From Ananas comosus (Eukaryota; Streptophyta; Magnoliopsida; Poales; Bromeliaceae), in NCBI RefSeq assembly GCF_001540865.1, contig NC_033627.1:2275843-2339842 (forward strand): a stretch of DNA of 64,000 nucleotides, given 5' to 3'. The notes under the pieces are model-generated. The model had not been told where the DNA came from. It was given only the letters and a program-made list of their open reading frames with translations, and did no database searches. The position numbers and the translations under genes were made by a program. Positions 26,630 through 39,946 of this stretch are shown in pieces; position 1 is the stretch's first letter, and every line of letters begins with the position of its first letter.

Positions 26630-29600
26630 CTATATCCAAGCGAGAGAACCTCGATCATTAGCTGATTGAGGGCGGCCCCTGGTCGGAGTCGGTGGCCTGT
26701 TGGCATTAAGCTCCTGATACCGAAATCATGGAAGATTTTTTTTTAAAAAAAAGAGTAATAGCAATTTTCTTAACACAAAGAAAGGATGTATATTAGAATC
26801 CTTGCAGAAAGAAAAGTTGCACCTGCATCCATGTATCCTCAATATGATGCTCAAGGGAGGCTTCGGGTGAAGTCATAGCAGGGGGCAAAGGATGAATAAG
26901 TTTTGGAACAACCACAAGGTCTCTTCCCAAAACTAGAATGGCCCCCGCATTATTTGCCGTACCTGGATACAGACTCAAAAATATCACAAGGGGAGGATCA
27001 TAATCAGTAAATTGGGCCTTCTAAAACTAGAATCGCCCCCGCATTTTTTATTTATAATTCATATATTTTAAGAAAAAAATTCTACACCATATATAATTTA
27101 TTTATATTGTCAAAAAAATTGTATGCATTCATCAAAAAAATAAAATATTTATCATCTTACATTTATAATGCATAAAAAAAACTTTTTTAATTGTTTGCGC
27201 TATAGATTGGCATTAAACTCGCGTCCAAAAAGTGTCCACAATGCACACTTGTCCGACACGGACACACGAGTGTTCGACACGGACACGCTAGGCTAATAGA
27301 AGTGTCCGTGATACATAGATAGCAAGAAAAACAAAAATTTCAAATTGGAGCCTCTACTTTTGAAATCCAAAAGTACATTTTAGCTTCCAACACAACCAAG
27401 AGCCAAAATTTTCAGCCAAACATCTAGTTTGTTGAAGCTTTTTTCTGAGTAATAAGCAGTTCCGAAAAACATGCCAAACACAAACTGTAGATATCCAAGA
27501 AACAGATCCTTACCGCAGTAATTAGTGGCAGAGAAAAGTGTAATCAGGTGACCTTGGGCAAAACGCTCAAAACCATCCATCACACACTCATGAGCTCGTA
27601 CTATCAACTGCAGGTCATTGTTATTACAGAACTCCATAACTCGATCAGGCTGCAGTTAGAGGAGTCAGAAAGAAGATTTTAACTATACTTTCACAAAGAA
27701 GGCGAAATTTAGGTCAACAAAGTAAACAACTGACCCCAAATGTGACTAGACCAGGACCCCTGGCATTTGGTCTTAGCCCTTCAACACTATCATTTTCAGT
27801 TGGATCAGACCTGTAGATGCAAAAAAGGAAAAAGATGTTATAAGAGCAGTAGAAATAATAGGAAAAAGATACGAAACACAAGCAGCATATATGTGTGTCT
27901 GGAATAATTACCATAGTAGATCCATCAGAATAATCGAGCCTGCTTCCATTGTAATTGGCCTTTGAAGGTTCTCGATTTGCTCTATGTGATTTATGGATCG
28001 ACCAATGCCACCATGCATACATATTATTTTCTTTTCAATTAATGCAGCCAAAGGGAGCCAGTTAAATAGTCGATTTATGCGGTGCCAAGTCCAGATCCCA
28101 TCTCGTTCTCCCTGTTCCCAAGCAACAAAACTGATTATCCACAATATGCTAGCAAGAAATAAAACAAATATAAGAATCTATGATTACCATCCGCTCAATG
28201 CACTCGATGCGGAAACCAAACAGTGCATTAATATCTGCAGCCTCATGGTTTCCACGAATTAAATGAACATTATGGGGATACTCAACCTGCAATATAGTAA
28301 ACAATGATAGTTTCACTCGGTCAGCTAAACATCTCATCTTTTACATCCAGCAGGAAATAAAAGGCAAAAAGAGCATAAAATACACATGCATGAGCAGAGT
28401 GATACCTTCAATGCAAGGAGAAGAGTAATAGTTTCCAAACTATGCTGACCACGATCAACATAATCTCCCAAGAAGAGATAATCTATATAACTGACATAGA
28501 AATATGGAGAATACATTTAATGAAAGTGGACAGCAGAAAAATGGAGAATACATTTAATGAAAGTGGACAGCAATACAAAAGAAACAAGTTCTTAATTTAC
28601 ACACAAAAAGAAGGAGATGGTTGACTGAGGCGTATAAAAGAAGAGAAGGACATGCTGGGTCTCAATACAACAAATGTGTCTTAAAGATGAAATTTTAGAG
28701 CATCATTGTACTTTCTGAGAAGTGCACATTTCTTTGAAAATAGATGTACTTACTATTATACCATCCACAGTGCTAAAGTCCATGGAAAGGATTAAATTTA
28801 GGTTAAACTTCAATTTGCCCCTGTGGTTTAGCTCATTTTCCCTTTGCCACCTTGTGGTTTGAAAAGTTGTACTTAACTAATTTGTGGTTTTATCTTTATT
28901 TTTACCCAAACAATCCATTATCAAATAGGGTAGCTAAGTAAAATTTTTTTGATAACCACAGGACAGTTAAGTGTTTAACCACCGGGTGACAAAGTGAAAA
29001 TGAAATAAACCACAAGATGGTTAAGTGCAATTTTTTAAACTACAAGGTGACAAAGAGAAACTGAGTTAAACCACATGGGGGCAAATTGAAGTTTATTTAC
29101 CCTTAAATTTATGAAGTAACCATCCTCCAGACAATAAATAATATTATTAAAGAAGCACCTTAATTAACTAACATTGCGGCAATAGCTGCACTATCACTAT
29201 CAAAACTTTATCTCTTCAAGAATGCTGTGGATATACTTACGCTATGTCCCCTGCTGTTGAAGGAGCACCATACTCATCAAACAAGCGCATAAGATCCCCA
29301 AACTGACCATGTAGATCACCAAATATCTTTACAGGAGCTTTAATTTGCAGGACAGTTGGCTCACTTGAAAATATTCTTTCAGCACTATCACACAGATCTG
29401 CAATCTCATTGCAGTCTAAGAAAAATTGCCTGCGTACAGGGGGCTTCCAACCACGTGGCTTTAAAAGATGTGCAATAACCTATATTCGCAAAAAATAATC
29501 AGAAAATGAGATGAAGATATCATCAAGTAATCTTTTAATAACTTTCTTCTTTTTTTTTCTCTTTTTCTTTTTCTTGTTGGAGTGGGAAAAACTTTCGCGT

Positions 29601-32600
29601 GTAATTATCCAAAACACTTCATATCATATAATCATGCCAGTGTTCAATAGAAAACAGAACAAAATAGAAAATTGCCTGCTTATCCATTCAAAGCCAAAAT
29701 GAAAGATGGAATCACTAGCAATTCTTAGCAATTTTCCAAATTTAGCAATAGAGTGTACCTTTTTAGGCACACTATTTATAGACATTTGTCGGTCTAATAA
29801 CTTCCTTGCTGCTGTGGCGCTCTCAGGAGTACCGTAACTGACCCTCCGTCCTTCATTTTCAAACTGGTCAATTGAAAGCTGCCTGACCATACCACCCAAA
29901 GCTCCCCCTGTCTCCGCAGCAATAACCACCTACATTATTAAAGAATTTCATTGTAATGTAACATTAAATATTGCAAAATGGTCGGAACTCAAATTGGAGC
30001 TTTTCCACAGTTAACCATCAAAGTAAAAAATTGAATCCAAAAAATCTGGAAAAAAATTGAAGTGTTACATACCGCTCTGTGATGTAGCCGAACCCCAGGT
30101 GGTGTGGCATTATTGGCAAAGGAAAGTTCTGGAACTTTAATCAGGCTAGGCATTTCCTTACCACTTGGCATGGCCTCTGAACCTCGATCTCCATCAGGCA
30201 AATGCTCCACCTCACCATTACTTTGCCGAGCCTTCACAGCAGCTAGCGTAGCACTAATTGCCTCAGCTTCGGCAGCTGAGGCTTCAACTAAATACTCTAC
30301 ACCTTTGCTCAATCTCCTGAACCAAGATAAATCCTATGTAAAGCACTCCAACAAACTTGGGTAATAATGTCTTAAATCAGATTTATTAACCCATTTCCAT
30401 AAAAAAAAAGGGGGGGAATATTTATAAGTTAAAGCTAAGGCCTAGATTGGTGCGGCTTCTGTTTTTTTCATTCTTTTAAACTGAAATACTACATGATTGA
30501 ATGCACCAAATGGAAGATTGCCTGAAATCTGTACGCTGAAGGTTTTGCTCCCAAAAAAAAAAAAAAAAAAAAAAAAAACACTAAGTAGTATCTGCTTTTT
30601 GCTTCTTTGAGAAGACGCCATTCTACACCCAGCCAGGGTGCATCGTAAGCTAACCAATAATAGAAAGGAAGGAATCGTTTGTCTGGTGATGCATTCAATT
30701 GTATAGTGAGTCTAAAAACAAAAAGAAAAAAAAAAAAGTAAGCAATACAGAATGAGGCCTAAGAAATTGTAGGTTACCTTTGTCCCTGAAGGATGGCATT
30801 TTCAGGACTAATATCAGTATTCATATCGCCGTTAACAGGAGGAGCAACTGGTACTCCAACAACAATAGGACTATCAGGAACTGCATCGGGAGAAGATTGC
30901 CTCATTCTTTCATCAGCATACGTAAATCCTCTGGGTGATCTGGCTACTTGAGCATTGGTTGCAGTTGTACCCGCAGCGCCAGCAGCATGGGAAGCTGTGC
31001 TTGTTGTTTCACCAGCAGCCAGATCATCAGCAACAAGAAGGTCATCAAGCAGCACACCTGAAATAAGAAAAATTGTGTGACAGGATACCCAGCCCTAATG
31101 AACATCCCCTGAACTAGAAATAGTTGGCATAGTCATCCTAATAAGCTTAATAAGGATGAGTATTGTATGTAGGCTCAAAAGCTTGGCAAAATCTGTGTCA
31201 ATTATAACAGAGACCACACTATAGTGATATTGGGGCTTATGCATTTGGGCCAGTCATACTGCACCTCGGTTGTATCAGAGAGTGTATCCCATCTCATCTC
31301 CCCCACCACACAACTTCCCCCCCACCCCCACCCCCACCCCGCAAAAAAAAAAAGGAAAAATGTAAACCAAGCAAAGGAGGCAGCTCAGGATCTTCTTTGG
31401 ACTACTTTCTTAACTACAATGAGAAGATAGCTTCACGAGACTCGAACAATGCAACCAAAAGAGAGAAAATACAGACAGAACTTGATATTTCATATCGACA
31501 ACATTAAATACTTCAAATCTACCATATTGACATATTAATACTGAGGAATCAGTGGACTTTCTTACCACCACGTAACCCTCCATATATGAAAATCGATTCA
31601 CCAACAGCTGCAGCTGCATGCCTACATCGCCGTGTTAGCTCAACGGAAGCATCTCCACCCGCTGCATCAGCACTATATCTCCCTGTTCTGGGACTTGTCA
31701 CAACAGATTTTGTATCACACCAGACTCCAGCAGCAGTATCAAGAACTATACCAAAGAAGCAGAAAGAACTAAGATTTTCACAAAGATATCATCAAAAACA
31801 GGAACTTGAACCATAAAGAAACCAACACAAGAAGAGAAAAAAAATGAAATAATTATTTTCACTTCCACTATTTAGGTTTAATTTGCAATTCGCAAGCATA
31901 TCAAAAAATCACTGTTGGATCTTAGTATCTCACTAACCACAACTGCCACATAATAGCGAACAAGGTAACTAAGAAAAACAGCTTTTCAATTTCATTCGTT
32001 GTAAACAATCATGTAGATTACATGGAAATTACTTCAGAGAAAAGGTTCAAAGATACAAGAAATAGCATGCACACCTGAAGATAGATAGGCATTATATGTC
32101 TCACAAGTAAACTATGGGGTAAAGATGGCAGACAAATTTCACGCTCCTTGTGTGACCTACTTTTTAGGGCAAACCAAAGGATCGTTTCTGGGGACTTTCA
32201 AGCTTCTTGTGATTTAAATTCCTCCACATTAGTCATAACAGAAAGGAGCAAACTAAAAGCCTGTTAAGTCAGGTCTCATTCAGATCTGGCTTAAGCAATA
32301 CAATATCAAGCTTTAGCTCCCGATCTACATTATACCTCGTTCAGTATGGAAGAGGGTTGCTCCTGAGATGCATTTGTCTAAACTGCAACTGAGCTACCTA
32401 TTAACTATTGCTTTTTGTGTTTCATTTTGCTAATAGGTAGGGCGTAGCACCAACTTCCAGAGCATTAATCTCATGTTACCTGCAATACTTGAAGAGTCCT
32501 CTACCATGCGTCCGCCTCCGAGAGCCCCTCCGGATACATGAAGTCGTGCATTTACAAAAACCTAATAAGAGATCAGGATGACAGAAAGTAACATGATTGT

Positions 32601-35600
32601 TATATCCGGAAAGAACCAAGGAAGGTTGTTTAATATAGTTGACTCACAGCTGCATGTTGATATCTAGGAGATGGAGAAACACCAGGAGCAATCGCCCACT
32701 CCCAACGCCCATCCCTATGTTTCGCAAGACCATATGCACTTGACAGGGGCTTCAGATATTAAAGAAAGTGAGATATCACAGGAAGATTTCAAGTGGATCA
32801 GTAGTTGTAATTGTAAAGGGATTATCTGACTTATACACCAACAAATAACTAAACTATATCAACAAACATTAGGTCTAGCAAGATCAATAGGTGCATATGT
32901 CTTCTGTGAATTTGCAACAAAAACTAGGAATCTTTGCATATAAGCAATAGTTACTCTCTAACGAGCAGAGTTCACTGACTATATGAAAATGCTTGATTAC
33001 CTACTAACAAATATCTTAACATGAAACACTAGCTGTCCGTGATTTTTTATTCCATCTGATGTTCTCAAAGTCAATTAATTTGCACTTTACAAATTATTTA
33101 AAATGATTCGTATTGTGCCTAGGTTTGAAAGAAGGATAAGTGCCACTGTTGCATTTCCCCTATGAGAGAAAAGGGAAACAACACACTAGAAGGCACACAA
33201 ACACATGGACAATCATGCCAACTACCCAGCTCTTCACATTTTCTCTTCAGCTAGCCCAACAACCACAACCTCCTCCCAACACTCCCGTGGGTAGGGGGAC
33301 CAACCAAAACAAAAAAGGCCAAACAGAAATAGAAAAGATTGTTCCCTCCATGCTCCACAACGATACTTTAGAGGAATCCTTAATTCCCACAAATTGACAA
33401 GGAAAAAGCACTCCCAATTTGTTTGTTAATGAGAGAGAAACACCACAAAGGTTGATAGATTTACAATTCCCATATTAATTTTGGTAAGTAAACAAAGTAG
33501 GTGTAAGAAACTTGTCTTTTGGCAAAGTAGGCTATTGATATAAAATTAAAACGTATAAGAAGTTTGTCCGAGAGATTAAAGATCAAATCCAACACCGATA
33601 AATTTTGGCTTTATCCTGACCAGTCTTGAGAGAAACACTATTTAGATAAAATCCAAACAGTAAAAATATGTATATTCGTATTGCAAGAAAGTCCCAATCT
33701 GCTAGCTTGCTGCTATCACCATTTTAGAGATAGTTTAAGATCACCATACTTCAATAAGATAGTCACGTTCCACAAACATGCGCATCATACATGGGCCACT
33801 CCCACCGCAAAGCAAAAGATCATCATAATTTGTAAAAATAAATATTGACTTACCACACTATTTGCATCCCTCCCACCACAAAGCAAAAGAAGGCCATCCG
33901 AACGTGCACTTGCAGTTGCATACCTGCCAATGAACTTAGAATACACTAAAAATCTCATAGAAAGATAAGAAACTTATAAACACAATCACTACAAGGTGAG
34001 GCGCAGAAGAATTTACAAACTACTTGTAACTCATAATAACGAAAACGAAACTCAAAAGAATACAATCCTAATACAATATGGATTAGAATGGTTAAATATA
34101 TTACAAAAGGTAGAGTAGAAAATGAGATCCGCATCACTAATCATTGGAAGAAAATAACTAAATGAAGCATAAAATGTAAAATGCGTGCATAATAAAAATT
34201 TCCTTGGTTTTGCTCAAAAATCTAACTTAGAGCTTCAGGTTGACAAACTGTCCATATAGAGTGATATATTAAAACCTGCGGTTGCTCCGGAGCGAGTTGA
34301 TTTTTCTCAAATTATTCTTTAATTAATCTCTTCTTTGATCAATAAAGGATTTTCATTTTATTGTACACTTCTTTCATTATTACCATTTCTGACTCACATA
34401 TCAAACTAATCTGGATCAAAATTCTTCTATCGGAGGTTTGATATTAATTTAATAGTATATTGCCGAACATGCAAGCTCGAAAGATTAAAATGTTTGCCCT
34501 CATAAATGGAGAGATAGGCTGAAGGGTGTTTAAATGAAACCTCACACATGTAAGCACCTATATAGTAAGCATCATCAGCAATAGGCTATGGAGGACATTA
34601 CTACCAAGTGCTACGATATATCCACAAAAGTCCCACCACATGAAGTCCAAATGATATTATATAACAAAAAGGAGTATATATTATTAGATTAATATTGCAA
34701 TCTGATCAATATACTCACATGCATGGAGGTGGGCCTTCGCCTTCTGGTTCCAGCTTCCTCCATTCATAGGGCTTAGCAGCAGTATCAAGGGCCCAAACAT
34801 CAGCTAAAGGTCGCTTCCCTGGAAACATTGATGCAATCTTGAACTCATTGATCACCCGACATCCACAGAAAATGCTGATATAAAATAGGTGCAAATGGAG
34901 ATAATTTGACATCTACAGGGAGAATACACTACCATCATTTCCACCAATTGTTAACAAAAATCTTTGTCCCACCAGAGCCATCACATGTCCATATCGTGGG
35001 CCAGGACCAGGTCCTTGCACGACAACCCTGAAGTCAAGCACATAAGGCCTTAATATTGATTTTGGAGATAATTCATATACAGAAGCACAATGGTGAATGC
35101 AAATCGATCACCTATGCCACCGGGGCCGCTGTTGTGTTAAGTCAAGGACATGAAGATCCTCCGCAGACAAACCAGCAGGTCCAATCCCACCCTGTACAGC
35201 AACACAAGGAAAATAAATAAATAAATAAATAAATTTGAGATGACCATCATCATTAAAGGTCAGATGATATTCACCTATATGAAAAAAAAAAAAAAAAAAA
35301 AAAAAAAACAGAAAGGAAAAAAGAAAAGAGAAAAGCTTCTTTTTGGACCACCTGTATGACCACCATAGTCCCAACAGCGGTTGCAACATGTGCAGCCCTT
35401 GGTGAAGGTGGTTCTCCAAGTGGATTTAGCCTGAAAATGATGCCATTCTCATTAAAGAGAGTTCAAAGATAATGAATCCAAACAACCTAATTCTACATGT
35501 AGGTATCAAGAACCAGTATACTCTAGCTTCTTGAAGTTTAATTCTTACCTTGTCCATTTTTTTGATTGCACGTCATAACAATGGACATCAGCTGTTGCAC

Positions 35601-36255
35601 CGGCAAGACCTGCAATCCAGGAGAAGATAAAAATTGCAAAGCAAAATCTCTTATAATGAATCTTTAAAGATCATATTATTGTACTCCGATCATTTAAATT
35701 AGACATGATAGCAAGTGCGTCCCATTTGGCCCTATTATGTATTTTCCTTTGTCACCTTTTCCCCCAATTTCAATCCAAATCCCATAACAAGCTAAAGGCA
35801 ATCACAATTCAATCCTCACAGTAGGCGATTTCCTCGAGAAAAGTAGGGTTTAGAGGCAGAGAATGGTTAGGAGCAGATAAGGGAGAATTGGGAACCAAGA
35901 ACGTACGGATCCCAGCGCCACCAGCGGGCGAAGGTGGGGCGGCGGCGGAGTTGCCCTCGAGAGCGGTGGCGCCGCCGAAGAGGATGAGCCGCGGCCCGAC
36001 GAAGCCGGTCGTGCCCTCCTCCCCTACGGCGGCGACCGCGGTGAGCGTGTGCCCGCACCGGCACCCGGGCCCATCCTCCTTCTTCTCTATGACCGCATCC
36101 ACCGCCCTGTACGTCGGCGCCGGCCGCGGCGGCGCCGGCCCCGGCGGCGGCGGGGGCTCGCTTGGAGGATCCTGGTGGTGGATTGGGGCGGCGGCGGCCG
36201 CGGTGGCCGCCGGATCGCGGCCGTGCTCGGCCGTCATCGCGGTGTCCACCTCCAT
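26630..36255 (-). CDS. BSL2: BSU1-like Kelch-repeat Ser/Thr phosphatase (BSL2/BSL3, PPKL class)
   Basis: Twenty-one exons read in phase from ATG 36255: 36255-35907, 35609-35549, 35430-35352, 35191-35112, 35027-34933, 34818-34719, 33923-33854, 32749-32648, 32561-32480, 31745-31566, 31057-30778, 30316-30073, 29929-29759, 29479-29241, 28490-28406, 28286-28188, 28111-27912, 27810-27735, 27649-27514, 26962-26823, 26713-26630. They give 983 residues. The N-terminal half is a Kelch propeller (residues about 85-405: [58 protein letters not shown]). The C-terminal half is a PP1-like phosphatase with GDLHGQ (about 685), GDYVDRG, RGNHEA, HGGIGR and RAHECV, and the family tail GSLAWI. These phosphatases dephosphorylate GSK3-type kinases in brassinosteroid signalling. 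Which BSL/PPKL paralogue this is needs a tree. Confidence 0.95.
27217..27315. repeat. Short repeat with 'GACACGGACAC' units in a BSL intron
   Basis: In the intron between exons 19 and 20, the phrases CTTGTCCGACACGGACACAC and GTGTTCGACACGGACACG occur back to back, with related GTGTCC words at both sides. It looks like a small transposon relic or minisatellite. Origin unknown. Confidence 0.45.
28504..28572. repeat. Tandem duplication, period 37 bp, in a BSL intron
   Basis: The word ATGGAGAATACATTTAATGA begins at 28504 and again at 28541, each followed by AAGTGGACAGCA. It lies in the intron just 5' (transcript sense) of exon 15. Confidence 0.85.
28801..29102. mobile_element. Mutator-like MITE with 9-bp target duplication in a BSL intron
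   Basis: The left end GGTTAAACTTCAATTTGCCCC and the reverse complement of the right end, GGGTAAATAAACTTCAATTT, form terminal inverted repeats. These continue through TGTGGTTTAGCTCA / TGTGGTTTAACTCA. A perfect 9-bp direct repeat TTAAATTTA flanks the element (28792-28800 and 29103-29111), the size typical of Mutator-type insertion. It is non-coding and lies in the intron between exons 14 and 15 of the BSL gene. Confidence 0.85.
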
Positions 36256-36689
36256 TTCTCGCGGCGGAGGAGGAGGAGATCGTCGAACGCGGCGGCGGAG
36301 GGGGCGGAGCTACGAGGAGAAGAGGATAAGGGGAGCACTCCTCCGCCGAGAGGGGGCCGCCATAGACGGAACCCTAAAGGACGAGGGTAACGGGATTCGT
36401 CTCCGTCGCCACCACGCCCCGAACCCTAGAGAAAGGGAGAGAGGGATCTCGTTTTTCCCACTTGTGGTTTCGATTATATTATATCTTCTCGATCTCTCTC
36501 GATCTCTCCCCTAAGCTTCACGAACGAAAGAAACGGGGAAGAAGAATCGAAGAGAAGATAAAAAAGTTAGAGTAGAGATTAAATTGGGAAAAGGGGAGGA
36601 GACGAGGAAGAGATTGCGACACTAGAGAAGAGGGCGGGGCGAGAGATAACTCTCCTTTTTTTTCTTTTTTTTTTTCCCTCAAAATTTCC

Positions 36690-36732
<43 letters not shown>

Positions 36733-36800
36733 TTAACCGGACGAGGAATATTAAAAAAAAAAAAGGAAAATAAAAGGCATAGAATCATGTTCGGTCGATA
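36256..36800 (-). promoter_or_regulatory. BSL gene 5' leader and upstream region with (GA)n tract
   Basis: GC-rich sequence directly upstream of the BSL start codon. A long CT microsatellite (36692-36729 on the + strand, GA in transcript sense) and a T run (about 36657-36675) lie 400-480 bases upstream of the ATG. The transcription start was not determined. Confidence 0.5.
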
Positions 36801-37484
36801 GTAGCCGTTCGTTTGGAACAATTGTCTCGATGTGAACGGTTGAGATGCCTTTTGATTTTGGGAGTTCAAATTTGGGGGAGAATTGGTTTACCGGGACGTC
36901 CAGTAGGATGGAGCTGGCGACGGCGGACAGCTGGTGGGGCCCGCGGGCGGTTTACCGGCCCGGCCGGTAACCCGCGGAGATATGGAATTACCGGTTTTTT
37001 CTATGGAAAAATAGCAGGAAAAAGAGAGAAATTATAGTGTGGACCCAGTCTACTACGTCATTCGTGGACCAGCCAAGTCCTTCCCATCCGTTCATTCTCA
37101 TCACATTTCAATCAAAGCCATTCAATAGTTTTCAAGATTTACTAAAACTTAAATTGTTTTTTTATTTTGATCATCAAATTTGCTTACAGTATTTTATCGT
37201 AAATGACTTTCTTGGTATTACAACAGTAACATCCAAATTAAATCTTATTTAAAAGAAAATTTTTTGCCATAATAATTATTTGGTACTACGACAATAACAT
37301 CAGAGGAGTAATCGTTTCAATAAAAAATCATCATACTTTTTTATTAGACAACTACTACATATTTGAGTCAGAAAAAGATAAATACGAGTTTGGATGATTC
37401 ATAGCTGATATGATGGACTGAGCCTATGCAATAAATTCTTTGTAAGGGGGATAAATTTGATAGGGATGGAAATTGGGGGGTAAT
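36801..37484. other. Intergenic sequence, no gene seen
   Basis: GC-rich from 36890 to 37000 and AT-rich after. No protein, RNA gene or clear transposon end recognised. Confidence 0.5.
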
Positions 37485-38168
37485 GGTGTGTTTGGTTCCA
37501 CGTAAATTGTAGAAAAAAAATTTTCTGTGGAAAAAAAAATTTTCGTGGAAAAAATGTTTTACGTTGTTTATGTTTGGTTCGTAGGAAAAGAAAAATAGTT
37601 TTCCGTTTGGTTGCAAAAAAAATTATAATAAAAATTATTATATATTTTTTTATTTTATATATTTTATATTATTAATATATAATTATTATCATATTCTATA
37701 TATTAGTATTATAGTTTATATTTATAAATAAAATATATTTAAAAATATATTATGCAATAATTAAATATATAATAGTATATATTTAATACTATAAAATAAA
37801 TTACTATATATAAAATATTATATAATAAATATATTTATAAATAAAATATTATTTTTTAAATATATATATATATATATATATATTATCTATATTATATATA
37901 AAAAAAATAGAAGATGGGGGAGAGAGATCCACCGCGGTCCACGAGATGGGTGTGCCTCGTGGACCGCGCTCCTGTGAACCCCGCCACTCCCAACGCCGCG
38001 AAAACTGGTTTTCCTTTTCCGCTCGAAACGGGAGGCAAACGAAAACCTCTGTTTTCCTTTTTTTTTTTTCCGAACAATTTTTTTTACGGACAAATAGACG
38101 CTTAGAATTGTATTTTTTTCACTGAAATTTTTTTTTCGGAGTCATTTTACAGGGAACCAAACAGGCCC
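37485..38168. mobile_element. MITE-like element with GTGTTTGGTTCC ends
   Basis: The left end GGTGTGTTTGGTTCCACGTAAA and the reverse complement of the right end, GGGCCTGTTTGGTTCCCTGT, are inverted. The subterminal sequence is A-rich (TGGAAAAAAA) on one side and T-rich on the other. The core holds a very AT-rich block (about 37620-37905) and a GC-rich hairpin GGTCCACGAG...CTCGTGGACC (about 37938-37967). No clear target duplication or transposase. Confidence 0.5.
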
Positions 38169-39014
38169 TAAGCTATTCCACAGTTTGTGATCTTATCATA
38201 GTAATGGTCTACCCATTTTAGCAGTGTTTCAAGTGATATCAGGATACCATCATTTAATATATAGTTTGAATGTGTCTGGAGGAAATGTAAAAGTGTCAAA
38301 TAAAGTATGTTGAATGGGTTGGGAGGGAATGTTCTAAACATGGTTTTAATCCAAAAGATGCTATTTAGAGTGGTGGGGAGGTACACTCTTGAAGGGGTGA
38401 GAGTGGTATGACAAAGGAACATAAATGAGTTGAATAAGATTATAAAAACAGCTTAAAGCAAGCAATGAGCATGTATTTTTGAGCTTTAATAAATAACATA
38501 AAATATGAAATATATAATAGAACTAGTTAAGCGACCCGCGCGATGCTGCGGATAATTATTTTAAAATTTAATTTTAAAAATTAGTTATAAAAATTAATTT
38601 CAGAATTTAAATAATGCAATAAGTACATCAAAAAATTTTAGTAGACATAGTAGTCCTCAGTTAGTGAAATAATTTTAGTAGGTATCGTAGTCCTCCAGTA
38701 GTTAGTAAATGAGAAGAGAAATCATTGTTTGTGATTCTTGCAATTAATTTTCGTCAAATATAAAAGTAACTTAAACTGTATAAATTTTATTTTATTTTTT
38801 AAATGTATAATTTATATGTGAATGCTTAATATTATAAAATTAATATTTATATCTAATACCAGTAGTCTAACTTATTTAACATTTATTTATATATTTTACA
38901 TTTTATAAAAATAAATAGTAAATTATATAATAAATTATTATATAACAATATATCTATATACAAATAAAATACTATATATAATAAATAAATATATATAATA
39001 AATAAATATATATA

Positions 39015-39045
<31 letters not shown>

Positions 39046-39047
39046 AT
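38169..39047. other. AT-rich intergenic sequence ending in an (AAAT)n microsatellite and an N
   Basis: Contains a GCGACCCGCGCGATGCTGCGG motif near 38530 in AT-rich surroundings and a short imperfect direct repeat around 38635-38710. An AAAT/AATA microsatellite (about 38985-39046) ends at a single undetermined base at 39047. No gene. Confidence 0.5.
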
Positions 39048-39478
39048 NATGAGAGGGAGGTCCACCGTGGACCTCCCTCTCATGTGGTCCACGAGGCCAC
39101 TTCGGCCTCGTGGACCCCGTGAACACCACCCCTATGAGCCCCGATGTTTTTTCGGCTCCGCGCCGCGCTGCGCCGCGCCGTGCAGCGCCCCGCGCCCGCG
39201 CCCTCGCGTGCCCCGTGCCGCGCCCCGCCCCCGTGCCCGCTCTCGCGGCGCCAGCGCCAGAGCCCGCCCTCGCGCCGGCCCCCGCGTCAGCGGCCCCCCT
39301 CGCCCCGCGGCGCCAGCACCGGAGCCCGCCCCCGAGTCGGCGCCCGGGCCCGTGCTCGCGCCGACCCTCGCGCCAGCGCCCGCCCCGCGCCACGCCCGCT
39401 CCCGCTCCGCGCCAGCGCCCGCGGCCGCCTGCGCCCCGCACCCTCGCCCACGCTGCGGCTCCTCTCGACACGTGTGCA
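39048..39478. repeat. Extremely GC-rich low-complexity block with hairpins
   Basis: It starts immediately after the N with a perfect 17-bp-arm palindrome (39048-39082, arm ATGAGAGGGAGGTCCAC). A second hairpin GGTCCACGAGG...CCTCGTGGACC follows (about 39087-39117). About 350 bases of CGCC/GCGC low-complexity sequence follow. Open frames in all directions are Pro/Ala/Arg-rich artefacts of composition and not credible proteins. Confidence 0.6.
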
Positions 39479-39946
39479 GTTATTGAGGAATAATATATAG
39501 TTATAGATTATAGATTATAAATGCAGGAACTCTTTTAATAAATAACATAAAATATGAAATATTTAATAGAATGCAGGAACTCTTTTTAAAACTAAGATAG
39601 AAAAAATTTTAAATACCATCATTATAGTTTTACGTCTTTTTATTTTAGTATTTTATGATTTAAAATATACTAATTTTAAAATACTAAAAAAAATTATAAT
39701 AAAAATTTACAAATTAAATATATAAAAAAATAAAAAATAACAAAAAATATAATTAATTAATAATATAGCAAAATATTAAAAATAAAAAAATATATAATTC
39801 AGTGGAGAATAATGAAAGAACTATAAAAAATAAAAATAAAAATGATTGCATAGGTAGAAATTAAAAATTATAATATTCCTCGACTCTTCTCCTTCGAATC
39901 CACTCCACGCCACCACGCGCGACACACTCCCTCTTCTCCATCGCCA
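39479..39946. other. AT-rich spacer and short leader of the TatD-like gene
   Basis: Very AT-rich to about 39875, then a C-rich leader begins before the ATG at 39947. The phrase AATAACATAAAATATGAAAT (39539) also occurs near 38494, so this stretch and the pre-N sequence may belong to one repeat interrupted by the GC-rich block. Confidence 0.45.

Noticed and set aside
35809..36514. Open frames opposite the first BSL exon
   Set aside because: Antisense shadow of a GC-rich exon that encodes the conserved BSL N-terminus.
39049..39500. Several Pro/Ala/Arg-rich open frames in the GC-rich block
   Set aside because: Composition-driven, present in all frames, with no domain; next to an N and hairpins.
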